Program-made: the position numbers and the translations under genes
DNA from: Prolixibacter bellariivorans ATCC BAA-1284
GTDB taxonomy: Bacteria; Bacteroidota; Bacteroidia; Bacteroidales; Prolixibacteraceae
DNA length: 64,000 bases
Direction of reading: 5' to 3'
NCBI RefSeq assembly: GCF_000621705.1
Contig: NZ_KK211332.1
Coordinates: 220,232 to 284,231, forward strand
Shown: positions 51,505 through 59,809 of the stretch, in pieces
Layout: every line of letters starts with the position of its first letter
How positions within the stretch are numbered: the stretch's first letter is position 1
The notes under the pieces: model-generated
What the model saw: only the letters and a program-made list of their open reading frames with translations
The model's database searches: none
Told to the model about the DNA's origin: nothing

Positions 51505-52962
51505 CTAGTCCATCAATTCCAGGTAGTTTCTCACAAAATATACCCAATTGTCCAGGCGATCGTATAATTGTTCCGTTGCCGGATAGCGTATGATGACATC
51601 CTGTGAAATCCCAATGTTATCAATCGGATGTTCCGGTAATCTTTTGGAGCGAGTCAATGGATAAATCAGTTTGTAATTCCCGGAGGGAAGTGTTACCATA
51701 TCAGTGTTCGAATAATCGAGCACGCCGGCCGTAGGTTGATTTCCAAATAACGTTACTTTTCTGCTGTTTTGTGCAGTCAGTAGAAATTGTTCGGCAGATG
51801 ACGCATTTCCATCATTAATGATGATGCCCACCTTCCTGGGATACCGATATACTGTATCTCTTATCACTTCTCCATCTCCACCCATCATGGGATGGGTTAC
51901 AAAACCACCGACATTTTTCTTCATGGCCTGTAGCAAGGCTTCCGTCCATTTGATTCCCTCTTCTCCATTCCTGATATCCCCGTTTTTTAACACATCTTCG
52001 AAAAACTGTATATTTCCTTTGGTTGCATACCACTCTACACCTTTACTTTCATAAGGATCGGTATAAAACAGTTCAGCCAGTTTCTGATAGTATGTGTCCA
52101 GACCGCCTCCATTGTACCGGATGTCGATGATTAAATTGGGACGGCTTGTAATCTCCTTCCAATGCCGGATAACCACATCATTTGACCACTCCGATTCAAA
52201 ACTCGGAATACGCAAATAATAAGTGCTGTCACTTAACGTGGTGGCAACCGGATAATTATTTGTCCCGTTGGGATATTCGGCTAGATAAGAGTAGAGAAGA
52301 GCCTGGTCCGCTATTTCATTAGAGGTCTGCCTGACAAACCGGGTATCACCATGAATTTCCAATACGTTGTTATCGATATGCAATGAAGCCTTACCGTTCG
52401 GGGTACGGGAATTCGTTGGATTAAAGGAAGTCATAGGAAACATATTGTTTTCCGGCTTCGAAAATTCAAACATTACCTGGTTGCGCTCGTAATTTCGATA
52501 TTGAACCGCCACTCCAATGTAATGCCCATCGTCTTTTTTGGCGATGGCTATCTTTCCCCGAAAGCCGATCCAAATTCCTTCGATTGATTGACCGGTGTTA
52601 TCGATACTGTCCAAATGAACCGGATAGAAACGGGGCTGCATTTTCGTTTTTTCATTGGTCTTTGCGTTCAAATTCGCCCGGTTCCCGCTCACCCGCAAAT
52701 GATAGTCTTTGAACCACGAGGTATAAAGATTGAAGTATTTCCGGCAGGAATCGGGATGTTGAATGATCCGGTTTCTCAGGTCCTGTTCCAATCGCTTGAG
52801 GTCGGGTAAGGTTTCTTTATTTACCTTATCGTTGTAACCCGGATAATCGCTTTTGATCTTTTCAACCAGGTAATCGAAGTCTTTTAAGCATTCACTTTTT
52901 TGTGCGTGTACAACAAATGAGGTTAAAATACTCATCATTAAAAACAATACTTTTTTGGTCAT
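51505..52962 (-). CDS. S41-family peptidase
   Basis: A 485-residue protein with a signal peptide (FLMMSILTSFVVHAQ). The C-terminal half is the tail-specific protease domain: NLIIDIRYNGGGLDTYYQKL, VGIIINDGNASSAEQFLLTA (catalytic Ser) and PTAGVLDYSNTDMVTLPSGN. The N-terminal part (DFDYLVEKIKSDYPGYNDKV) is common to Bacteroidota C-terminal peptidases. It is likely periplasmic. A lone gene with a 75-base gap to the next. Confidence 0.88.
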   Translation of the reverse strand: MTKKVLFLMMSILTSFVVHAQKSECLKDFDYLVEKIKSDYPGYNDKVNKETLPDLKRLEQDLRNRIIQHPDSCRKYFNLYTSWFKDYHLRVSGNRANLNAKTNEKTKMQPRFYPVHLDSIDNTGQSIEGIWIGFRGKIAIAKKDDGHYIGVAVQYRNYERNQVMFEFSKPENNMFPMTSFNPTNSRTPNGKASLHIDNNVLEIHGDTRFVRQTSNEIADQALLYSYLAEYPNGTNNYPVATTLSDSTYYLRIPSFESEWSNDVVIRHWKEITSRPNLIIDIRYNGGGLDTYYQKLAELFYTDPYESKGVEWYATKGNIQFFEDVLKNGDIRNGEEGIKWTEALLQAMKKNVGGFVTHPMMGGDGEVIRDTVYRYPRKVGIIINDGNASSAEQFLLTAQNSRKVTLFGNQPTAGVLDYSNTDMVTLPSGNYKLIYPLTRSKRLPEHPIDNIGISQDVIIRYPATEQLYDRLDNWVYFVRNYLELMD

Positions 52963-53037
52963 AGTCTGGTGGTTTTATAATTGTCGAAAGTGTTTCGGTT
53001 ATAAAGCCAAATGGCTCATCGCTTTTTTGAGATACCT

Positions 53038-53400
53038 TTATTTTTTCTCTGTCCTGGTTACGTATAGCCATGGATAAGACAAGCCCATCGTTGAACACAT
53101 TCCCAGTTCATTACTTGTCGGATTTCTCATGTCAAGAAGTATGATTAACCCTGGCTCTTCTAAATTCTGTGGTAAATTCGTTGCAATATAAACGCCTTCT
53201 TCCGGCGAAAGACCAATCATGTCCTCCACCTTTTCCAATCCTTTCGTAATTTTTATTTCGTACAAGCCGCAATCCATGTTAAGACCCCGCACTTCGGCCT
53301 CGTAGGCATACGATACGTTTGCATTATCGTTGTTCTCACATGAATAAACAGATAGAACAATAAGAAACAGGATAAAAATAAAAATCCTGGCTGTCTTCAT
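53038..53400 (-). CDS. Small lipoprotein of unknown function
   Basis: A 120-residue protein with a lipobox (FLIVLSVYSCENNDN). The mature part has a Cys in RGLNMDCGLYEIKI and another near the end, with LIILLDMRNPTSNELGMCST. No domain is recognised. Its ATG comes directly after CCTAACAACCAACAAA, the conserved end of the intergenic module, so the module supplies the start region as in the 49075 gene. Confidence 0.65.
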   Translation of the reverse strand: MKTARIFIFILFLIVLSVYSCENNDNANVSYAYEAEVRGLNMDCGLYEIKITKGLEKVEDMIGLSPEEGVYIATNLPQNLEEPGLIILLDMRNPTSNELGMCSTMGLSYPWLYVTRTEKK

Positions 53401-53440
53401 TTTGTTGGTTGTTAGGTCAGTCCCAAGTTAACAAAATCTT
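53401..53440 (-). repeat. Short 5' intergenic module at a gene start
   Basis: In minus orientation it reads AAGATTTTGTTAACTTGGGA, then CTGACCTAACAACCAACAAA next to the ATG of the 53038-53400 lipoprotein. The anchor is exact. Confidence 0.6.
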
Positions 53441-53584
53441 TCAATTTTTCGGGCGTTCGTTACTAGATTTGAAGACAGGAATCTTTTGCGTTCTCCCGAT
53501 AGCTATCGTAGATCTACAGTAAAGAGAACTAATGAAAAAAGTTAAATTAAGAAGGTAAAAAGTAAAAGTGAACGGGAATTTTAA

Positions 53585-53655
53585 GTCTGCTACCGCCTTA
53601 ACCTCGAAGCAAACAATAGGAACAACAGGAACAATAAAAACACCGAAGCACAACC
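53585..53655. repeat. AACAATAGGAACAACAG repeat, first copy
   Basis: Holds CTTAACCTCGAAGCAAACAA and TAGGAACAACAGGAACAATA, then AAAACACCGAAGCACAACC. An inverted relative is at 55538-55615 (minus strand). The gap 53401-53976 also contains the module, A/T-rich sequence and the structured element at 53818-53935; no gene is credible there. Confidence 0.6.
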
Positions 53656-53817
53656 CGGAATGTCTTCCTTCTTCTGTCTCTCCTCTGGTGTCTCTGGTCT
53701 TTATATCCAAAACTTTTTCAACACAACAATAAATCATTGCATTACAACGTTTTTACATCAACATATCCGGAAATCGATTCATGAGGATGTTGCGAAAGCA
53801 ACCATAGCAAGATTTTA

Positions 53818-53935
53818 ACCGGTACCGGTCGTCGGGTGATCTAACCCCCCAGGTCTTTCGTTAAGATGAAAGGGCTGTCGAAGAACGCGAAGAAGGTGGA
53901 CTTTGCAGCATATCCCCGGCGACCGGCCGGTTTCC
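53818..53935. other. Possible structured RNA or mobile-element remnant
   Basis: Long closing arms ACCGGTACCGGTCGTCGGG (53818-53836) and CCCCGGCGACCGGCCGGT (53914-53931) enclose two further small hairpins, GGGTGATCTAACCC and CTTTCGTTAAGATGAAAG. The three-way layout is suggestive of a structured RNA or the terminal part of a mobile element. It does not match a riboswitch class I know. Confidence 0.3.
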
Positions 53936-53976
53936 GGATACTCTTTTCCACAATTCCCCCTACTTATTCAGTTTCC

Positions 53977-54363
53977 TCATACCTTAGGCATTAGTTCGAG
54001 CAATGACGGGACTTCGATAAAAGGCATGAATTCCTTCCATCCCAGTAACGAGTATATCATGTGTGATACAGGTGCTGCCAAAATAGTGAGCACAAAGTAT
54101 GTGAGGGCTTCGTTTCGTTTCATCCGGAACCAGAAAATGGGAAACAACAAAGTCAGCAGCAAAGGCACCGGATAATATATCCACCAGGGCAATCCCAAAC
54201 CGGCACAGTATCGTTCCCATGTCATGCAAACCACAGCAAGCAGGCTTAACACCACCAATACCATCATCTGTTGTGTCGGATTCGGATATCGCTGACGCAA
54301 CGAGAACCGCACAATTAAAATAATTGCCAGTAAGGAAATAATGGTAAGCGAACTGAATTCCAT
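53977..54363 (-). CDS. Small membrane protein of unknown function
   Basis: A 128-residue protein with four hydrophobic segments: SLTIISLLAIILIVRFSL, MMVLVVLSLLAVVCMTW, WWIYYPVPLLLTLLFPIFWF and ALTYFVLTILAAPVSHMIY. No family is recognised. An overlapping frame on the same strand (53984-54373) is not hydrophobic and is a shadow. A lone gene. Confidence 0.65.
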   Translation of the reverse strand: MEFSSLTIISLLAIILIVRFSLRQRYPNPTQQMMVLVVLSLLAVVCMTWERYCAGLGLPWWIYYPVPLLLTLLFPIFWFRMKRNEALTYFVLTILAAPVSHMIYSLLGWKEFMPFIEVPSLLELMPKV

Positions 54364-54468
54364 ACGGTCGCATTTTGTTTTATGACGAACTGAATTTCTG
54401 TCTTGTTTTTTAAGTTACGGAATTTCAGTGAAACCCTGTATGGAAGTTTCGTGGTCGTATGACTATAC

Positions 54469-55002
54469 TTACGATTTGATCACATTCCCGGTATCAACTG
54501 GCTTCCATCTTTCTTCATTCACCTGTTGAACAAATTCGGCTATCCGGGCTGTCTCATCCTTATCGGTGATGGTGTGAACATGTCCCAGGTAGTCCATGCC
54601 GAGGTAGCCGGCTGTTTCGGAGAACGGGAGCCAGAAGGTTTCCCCCAGGTTGTTCCCGATCGAACAGCTGATAGCGGCCATCTTCTTTCCCCGGAGTTTT
54701 CGTCCCAAATCCTTTTCGATGGTGAGCAAGTCGGTAATGCGGTCGAAGAATACCTTCATGATACCGCTCATGGAATACCAGTACACCGGCGTGGCAAAGA
54801 CAAACACATCGTATTCTGCAATGAGTTTTTGCATCAACCCAAGGTAATCGTCATCCCGGTTCAAATGTTCGTAATCGTAATAACCAAACTGATAATCATT
54901 TAAATCAATCACATCCCAACCCGATAAGTCGGCCAATTGATTGACCAGCTTTTCCGTGTCGCCGTCTTTTCGCGAACTTCCCGCTATAATTACCTTCTTC
55001 AT
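54469..55002 (-). CDS. NAD(P)H-dependent flavodoxin-fold oxidoreductase
   Basis: A 177-residue flavodoxin-like protein: KKVIIAGSSRKDGDTEKLVN (phosphate-binding loop), FVFATPVYWYSMSGIMKVFF and KMAAISCSIGNN. Such proteins bind FMN and reduce quinones or azo compounds with NAD(P)H. A lone gene, frequent in mobile gene pools. Confidence 0.85.
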   Translation of the reverse strand: MKKVIIAGSSRKDGDTEKLVNQLADLSGWDVIDLNDYQFGYYDYEHLNRDDDYLGLMQKLIAEYDVFVFATPVYWYSMSGIMKVFFDRITDLLTIEKDLGRKLRGKKMAAISCSIGNNLGETFWLPFSETAGYLGMDYLGHVHTITDKDETARIAEFVQQVNEERWKPVDTGNVIKS

Positions 55003-55104
55003 CGTTTCCTCTTCAAGCTATGCCAGTACTCGCCGGAGCCCCAGCCTCCGGCATTTTAGTTATTCCCTCAACAGACGTTTATGCGAATGGTTTAACACGG
55101 TCTT

Positions 55105-55476
55105 TTACTTCCGGATGGACAAAACAATGCGGAAACCATCTGGATCGACATACGTCGTTCCGTTTGCTTTCCAATAAGGGTTGGCTGGTTCTACCGGTTG
55201 AAAACCTTTATTTTGGATTTGTTGGTTCAACTCTGTGTATTCCTGCTCCGTTTCTACATAATATACCAGCAAATCATCATCGTCGGAATGATGGTTGGGT
55301 GCCCCCTCTGATTTGGTGAATTCCAGATGCCAACCGGCTCCCTCCTTTCCCAGGAAGATGCCGTCGTATCCTTCGTGATCGCGGAATTCTCCCAATTGTT
55401 CCAGTCCCAGGGCTCCGCAGTAAAATTCAATGAGTGATGTAAAATTGTTCGTATGTCGGGCTACGCGTAGTTTCAT
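55105..55476 (-). CDS. VOC family protein (glyoxalase/bleomycin-resistance-like)
   Basis: A 123-residue protein with paired beta-alpha-beta-beta-beta units: RVARHTNNFTSLIEFYCGAL, GWHLEFTKSEG, then YYVETEQEYTELNQQIQNKG and GTTYVDPDGFRIVLSI. The final Asp-Pro-Asp-Gly block is typical of VOC proteins. Metal ligands may be His 8 and Glu residues. Function in detoxification or resistance is not certain. A lone gene. Confidence 0.85.
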   Translation of the reverse strand: MKLRVARHTNNFTSLIEFYCGALGLEQLGEFRDHEGYDGIFLGKEGAGWHLEFTKSEGAPNHHSDDDDLLVYYVETEQEYTELNQQIQNKGFQPVEPANPYWKANGTTYVDPDGFRIVLSIRK

Positions 55477-55537
55477 CTGTTGTCAAGTTGTTTTATGGGA
55501 ATAACAGATGAGAGGAAAGGAGGTTTCAGGTTATGCT

Positions 55538-55615
55538 TTGGTGTTTTTATTGTTCCTGTGGTTTCTGTCGTTACTGTTGTTCCTATTGTTGGCTTCGAGG
55601 TTAAGGCAGAATCTT
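55538..55615. repeat. AACAATAGGAACAACAG repeat, second (inverted) copy
   Basis: On the minus strand it reads CCTTAACCTCGAAGCCAACA, then ATAGGAACAACAGTAACGAC and AGGAACAATAAAAACACC. It is the inverted counterpart of 53585-53655, with a 20-base insertion. Confidence 0.6.
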
Positions 55616-55713
55616 GTTTGAAACGCTAATTTTTTAATTCAACATTTATAATTCAGCATTCAAAATTACTTTTACTGTCCCTCTCGACTTCTCCTATTCT
55701 GCGTTTCTCGGCT

Positions 55714-56196
55714 CTATAATTCTGACAAAGCAAGCCCCAACAATACATGGCTGTGTTGCGCAAAATACATCTCTACTTCGTCACCTTCGCTGACTTTATC
55801 GAAAAAATCCCGGGAAACATCATAAGCTGCCTGGTTGATGATCAACTGAAATTTATCGATGGATTTCATTTCCTGATTCGATAACGTACCACTTCCGGCT
55901 TCATGAGCGGTATGTTTCATTTTCCCGGTGACTTTTTCCATCCTGACGGTTCGGTATCCCGCTTCCAGGTCACGGTTCAAATCACGGTTGATCCGATGCA
56001 ACGTCATCCAGCTCAATCCGATAATAACCATATCAATAGCTACCAACACGGTGTGCTGATGAATAATATCTGTCATCACCAGATCGATGAGGTTGAACAG
56101 GACTCCTGCCATTAAAATCATTCCGGCAAAAACATAACCGTTTCGTTTTTCATACTTCAAAAGGCGGATGTCTTCTTTGGTTAGTCTTCTTTTCAT
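55714..56196 (-). CDS. Two-helix membrane protein of unknown function
   Basis: A 160-residue protein with two transmembrane helices (GYVFAGMILMAGVLFNLIDL; HTVLVAIDMVIIGLSWMTLH) and a C-terminal soluble part (EKVTGKMKHTAHEAGSG, FFDKVSEGDEVEMYFAQHSH). The last part looks like a small beta-barrel. No family is recognised. Confidence 0.65.
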   Translation of the reverse strand: MKRRLTKEDIRLLKYEKRNGYVFAGMILMAGVLFNLIDLVMTDIIHQHTVLVAIDMVIIGLSWMTLHRINRDLNRDLEAGYRTVRMEKVTGKMKHTAHEAGSGTLSNQEMKSIDKFQLIINQAAYDVSRDFFDKVSEGDEVEMYFAQHSHVLLGLALSEL

Positions 56197-56229
56197 GGGG
56201 TATAATTAGTTGGTTTCTTGATTGAATAT

Positions 56230-56751
56230 TTATAAAACTGCTCTTTGGGATTTCGGCAAAGCTTGTACCCGTTTATCCTTTTCTATTATCTCAGAGAATT
56301 GATCAAAAAGCTTCCTTAGATTTCTGGCTGCTCTAGTTTCCGACCAGGTGTTTTCCTCCCAATTAATTATGCACGTAACGGAATCCAGTGTAAATTTCAG
56401 GTTAAAATCCGGACTTGGATCGACGATCACTTTTGAGGTTGGTCCATAATCTTGAGGATATTGATAGATGTCAATATCACACATCATATCATAAATCTGT
56501 TTCTTTTCTTTATTCGTCAGTTGGAAGGGAAGAACAGTATCCTTGTCCCAGTCCAACGCGACAGTTAACTTTTGATGATACGTATCAAGAATGTACGCTC
56601 CCTCGTAGTAGTTCGCTACAAAATTAAAGTCTTTTGGCATTTGTGACTTGTAGTCAAAACTTTTCTGTTCCACTAAGAGGAGTGCGATGCCGAACAACGT
56701 AAGGATGGTAATCAAAATAATAAGCCAACGTCTTCTTGCCCTGAATTTCAT
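56230..56751 (-). CDS. Single-pass membrane-anchored protein of unknown function
   Basis: A 173-residue protein with one N-terminal hydrophobic helix (WLIILITILTLFGIALLLVE) and a beta-rich part (GAYILDTYHQKLTVALDWDK; FNLKFTLDSVTCIINWEENT). No domain is recognised. It lies 34 bases upstream of the 55714-56196 gene, so they are likely co-transcribed. Confidence 0.62.
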   Translation of the reverse strand: MKFRARRRWLIILITILTLFGIALLLVEQKSFDYKSQMPKDFNFVANYYEGAYILDTYHQKLTVALDWDKDTVLPFQLTNKEKKQIYDMMCDIDIYQYPQDYGPTSKVIVDPSPDFNLKFTLDSVTCIINWEENTWSETRAARNLRKLFDQFSEIIEKDKRVQALPKSQRAVL

Positions 56752-56799
56752 AGTTGGTTAGTTTAGCCTATTGAAGATAATAAAAATTGGGATATACAT

Positions 56800-56890
56800 G
56801 CGGTTTCTCGCGAGAAATCCTCCTCCGGCCTTCGGCCACCTCCTCCAGAGGAGGATAAGCGCGAGCTGTAGCACTTTCATAAGCTTAAAC
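56800..56890. repeat. CCTCCGGAGGAGG repeat, first copy
   Basis: Contains CCTCCTCCGGCCTTCGGCCA and CCAGAGGAGGATAAGCGCGA, then GCTGTAGCACTTTCATAAG. A relative is at 59665-59715 (CATCCGGAGGAGGACAAGCA, TGAACTACAGCACCTTTAA) and a fragment at 61070-61090. The 56752-57014 gap has no gene. Confidence 0.5.
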
Positions 56891-57014
56891 AACAAATTTC
56901 CAAGGCGATGCAACAAATTCAATTTAGTGAACGAAAGAGCATTATCCGACAGTTGGTTGGCAAGCTTTTCCCGTTGGACGGGGAATAAAAGGGGAATAAA
57001 TCAACACGCTTCAT

Positions 57015-57926
57015 TCAATTCACATTCCGATACTCGGCCGGACTCATGCCGGTTTTGGCTTTGAAGATTTTGCTGAAATGTTGTGGGTACTCGAACCCGA
57101 GACTATAAGCTATCTGACTGATGGATTCGGTTGAATTGAGTAGTCTGGTTTTCGCCTTGTCAATCACAAAATAGTGAATGTGCTCCTGTGCATTCCGGCC
57201 GGTTTCTTTCTTCAAAAGATCACTCAGATAATTCGGCGACATGCCCAACTCATTGCCACAATACCGGACGCTGGGAATCCCTCCCTCGACGGGTTTCTCT
57301 TCGTTGAAATAGCTTTTCAGCAATTGCTCGAAGCGGGTCACGATATCCTTGTTCAGGTTGGTGCGAACATAAAATTGCCGGTCGTAGTAACGCGTGCAGT
57401 AATCCAGTATCAACTGAATGTTGGAGATGATCAGTTTCTGACTGTGTTGATCAATGTTTTGCAGGTACTCCTTTTCGATTTTACCGACCAGTTCCTGGAT
57501 CGTTTTCTTCTCGTCATCGGAAAGATGCAGTGCCTCGTGCACATCGTACGAGAAAAAGGAATAATCGTCGATGCTTTTGCCCAGTTCCGACTTCCGTATC
57601 AAATCGGGGTGAAACAGGAGCGTCCATCCGTCTGCCGCATCGCCCTCCCGCATTTCATGAATGGTAAAGACTTGTCCCGGCCCGGTAAATATCATGGTGC
57701 CTTCCCGGAAATCGTACGAATTACGACCATACTCAAACGAACCGGGGGAACACATCTTCAGGGTCACCTGATACATATTGAGCGATACGCGCTCATTGGC
57801 GTATTGATTCTCCCGCCACTCGGTATCCTGGTGATGAAGCACCGAAACCAAGGGATGTTTGGGCTTTTCAATTCCCAGCAGCTCATGCACCTGGCTTATC
57901 GTCTCAACGCGGATAATGTCTTTCAT
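57015..57926 (-). CDS. AraC-family transcriptional regulator
   Basis: A 303-residue protein with an N-terminal cupin-like sensor (SFEYGRNSYDFREGTMIFTG) and a C-terminal AraC domain (YCGNELGMSPNYLSDLLKKE; ISQIAYSLGFEYPQHFSKIF, then KTGMSPAEYRNVN). Its start overlaps the stop of the NAD(P)H-binding gene by four bases (ATGA), so the three genes 57015-59421 form one operon, with this as its probable regulator. Confidence 0.88.
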   Translation of the reverse strand: MKDIIRVETISQVHELLGIEKPKHPLVSVLHHQDTEWRENQYANERVSLNMYQVTLKMCSPGSFEYGRNSYDFREGTMIFTGPGQVFTIHEMREGDAADGWTLLFHPDLIRKSELGKSIDDYSFFSYDVHEALHLSDDEKKTIQELVGKIEKEYLQNIDQHSQKLIISNIQLILDYCTRYYDRQFYVRTNLNKDIVTRFEQLLKSYFNEEKPVEGGIPSVRYCGNELGMSPNYLSDLLKKETGRNAQEHIHYFVIDKAKTRLLNSTESISQIAYSLGFEYPQHFSKIFKAKTGMSPAEYRNVN

Positions 57927-58588
57927 TTGTTGGCCAGTTCGTTTATATCCTTATTCGTCAAATATTTTTTGCTCATTGGAAACCGCAGCGTATTGATCAT
58001 CGCTTTTCCAAACTTTGTAGTCGTGGTGATGTTTTTCGATTTCTTCAGCAACGGGAAGAACGGACTCAGGATGACATACATGTAACTGTACCAATTCGTC
58101 CTCGACTTGATTCCTTTCTCAGGCAGAATGGTTCCCAACCGCACAGCGTAAGCATCCTTAAATCCTTTCGCCAGCATCATGTTCTCTGTTTTTCCCTTTA
58201 CACGGGCCCACATGATCTTTCCTTTTTCGCTGCTGTCGGTACCGGCACCCGACACGTAATTGAATACTATGCCGGGATTGATTTCACACAGCACATCAGC
58301 AAAGGCTTTAGTTACCTCGTACGTGACTTTGTGATAAGCCTCTTCACTCATGCCCAACGCCGAAACGCCCATGCAATGAAAGCAGGCATCATAACCCGTG
58401 AGTTGGTCTTTGATGGTTTCCACCTGCAGAAAATCCGGCAACAACAGCTCTTCCAGTTTTGGGTGCTGCATCTCCAGCGAATGCCGGTTAATCACCAGCA
58501 CCTTTTCGATGTGCGGACTTTCGAGGCATTCCAGCAAGACGCTCTTGCCTACCATTCCGGTTGAACCGGTGATGATAACGTTCTTCAT
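57923..58588 (-). CDS. NAD(P)H-binding epimerase-like protein
   Basis: A 221-residue protein with the Gly-rich loop VIITGSTGMVGKSVLLECL and CFHCMGVSALGMSEEAYHKV (active-like Tyr), then FNYVSGAGTDSSEKGKIMWA. It belongs to the atypical SDR/NAD(P)H-binding group. Its gene overlaps the AraC gene and starts 54 bases after the SDR stop. Confidence 0.78.
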   Translation of the reverse strand: MKNVIITGSTGMVGKSVLLECLESPHIEKVLVINRHSLEMQHPKLEELLLPDFLQVETIKDQLTGYDACFHCMGVSALGMSEEAYHKVTYEVTKAFADVLCEINPGIVFNYVSGAGTDSSEKGKIMWARVKGKTENMMLAKGFKDAYAVRLGTILPEKGIKSRTNWYSYMYVILSPFFPLLKKSKNITTTTKFGKAMINTLRFPMSKKYLTNKDINELANK

Positions 58589-58641
58589 CTGTTCAGCTTT
58601 TAATCTTAAAGATGCTTCATTTTGGAGTAATCTGAAAGTGC

Positions 58642-59421
58642 TTACTTCACTTCCTGCATCTGACGGATTTGTTTCAGCACCATCTTTTTCGGCAGAAACG
58701 GAATCATGGGCAACATCATTTTCATAGCAAACGGCAGGCCCGAAACTACATCCAGCTTCCCTTTCATCATTCCGTTGTAGCCATCTTCTGCTACTTTACG
58801 CGCGCTCGTTGCATTTTTGAACATTTCTGTCTTATCCAATCCTGCAACGCGGCCAAATTCTGTTTCAGTAGCACCCGGCATCAAGGCCGTTACCGTAATG
58901 CGCGTATCACTCAGTTCTTCTGCTATCGCATTGCTGAAGAAGGTGACATAGGCTTTGGTCGCGAAGTAGACAGCCTGCAGCGGACCGGGCATAAAGCTCG
59001 CCGTTGACGATACATTCAGGATTCTGCCTTCGTTTCGTTTAACAAAGTCAGGCAAAAACAAGCGAGTTAAGGTGGTTAGTGCAACGATATTCAGATTAAT
59101 CATGGCCAGGTCCTTTTCCCACTCCCGTTCATGGAATTTGCCCCGTCCGCCAAAGCCGGCATTGTTGATTAGGTAATCGACTTGCCATCCTGCTTTCTTC
59201 ACCTCGTCGTATACTTCTTCGGGCGCACCAGGTTGCGTCAGGTCTTTTGCCATGACCAGCACGCTGGCCTGATGCTTTAGTTCCAGGTCGTGTTTTAGTT
59301 GCACCAGCTTATCCTTGCTACGGGCAACCAGAATGACATCACCGCCTTTTTCGGCGTGAATGGTCGCCAGCTCTTTTCCTATTCCGGTGGAGGCTCCGGT
59401 TATTAAGGCTACTTTCTTCAT
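58642..59421 (-). CDS. Short-chain dehydrogenase/reductase
   Basis: A 259-residue classical SDR: GASTGIGKELATIHA (cofactor loop), DYLINNAGFGGRGKF (Asn-Ala-Gly), LNVSSTASFMPGPLQAVYFA (catalytic Ser) and TKAYVTFF (with Tyr-x3-Lys as YFATK). The C-terminus is basic (KKMVLKQIRQMQEVK). First gene of the operon with an epimerase-like gene and an AraC regulator; a TACTTTTG -7-like box lies at 59448-59455 (minus). Confidence 0.9.
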   Translation of the reverse strand: MKKVALITGASTGIGKELATIHAEKGGDVILVARSKDKLVQLKHDLELKHQASVLVMAKDLTQPGAPEEVYDEVKKAGWQVDYLINNAGFGGRGKFHEREWEKDLAMINLNIVALTTLTRLFLPDFVKRNEGRILNVSSTASFMPGPLQAVYFATKAYVTFFSNAIAEELSDTRITVTALMPGATETEFGRVAGLDKTEMFKNATSARKVAEDGYNGMMKGKLDVVSGLPFAMKMMLPMIPFLPKKMVLKQIRQMQEVK

Positions 59422-59809
59422 CTGTTTTCTTTTTAATGATTACAACACAAAAGTAAGCCAGCCAAATTTTGACGACGTATACTTATTCCTGATTGATGAA
59501 TACATTTTACAGATAAAAAGAAGACTCCAGACGTTAGATTATAGACCGGAGAAGTGGCAAAGAGAAAGGTTGCAGGTTAGAGAAGTTTCTGTTGTTAGGA
59601 CAGTTTTAAGCATTGAAGTAGGTGTAACTTGCAACCGGGCGACAAGCCTGATTGTCATTCAAAATCCTCATCCGGAGGAGGACAAGCATGAACTACAGCA
59701 CCTTTAATGAATTGCCTACCCCAAACATTGTCAAAAGGACGGATAAATATTCCCATGTAAGAGATTGCTTCAAATAAACAATGCATACTGCCATGGTAGT
59801 TTATTCTGG
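59422..59809. other. Gene-free stretch of 390 bases
   Basis: It contains the -7-like TACTTTTG (59448-59455, minus), A/T-rich sequence, a GTTGTTAGGACAG word (59592-59604) similar to the intergenic modules, and the CATCCGGAGGAGGACAAGCA repeat (59669-59688). The plus-strand frame that runs through it has no family features. Confidence 0.45.

Noticed and set aside
53441..53737. 98-codon minus ORF
   Set aside because: Spans repeat sequence and has no family feature; a chance ORF.
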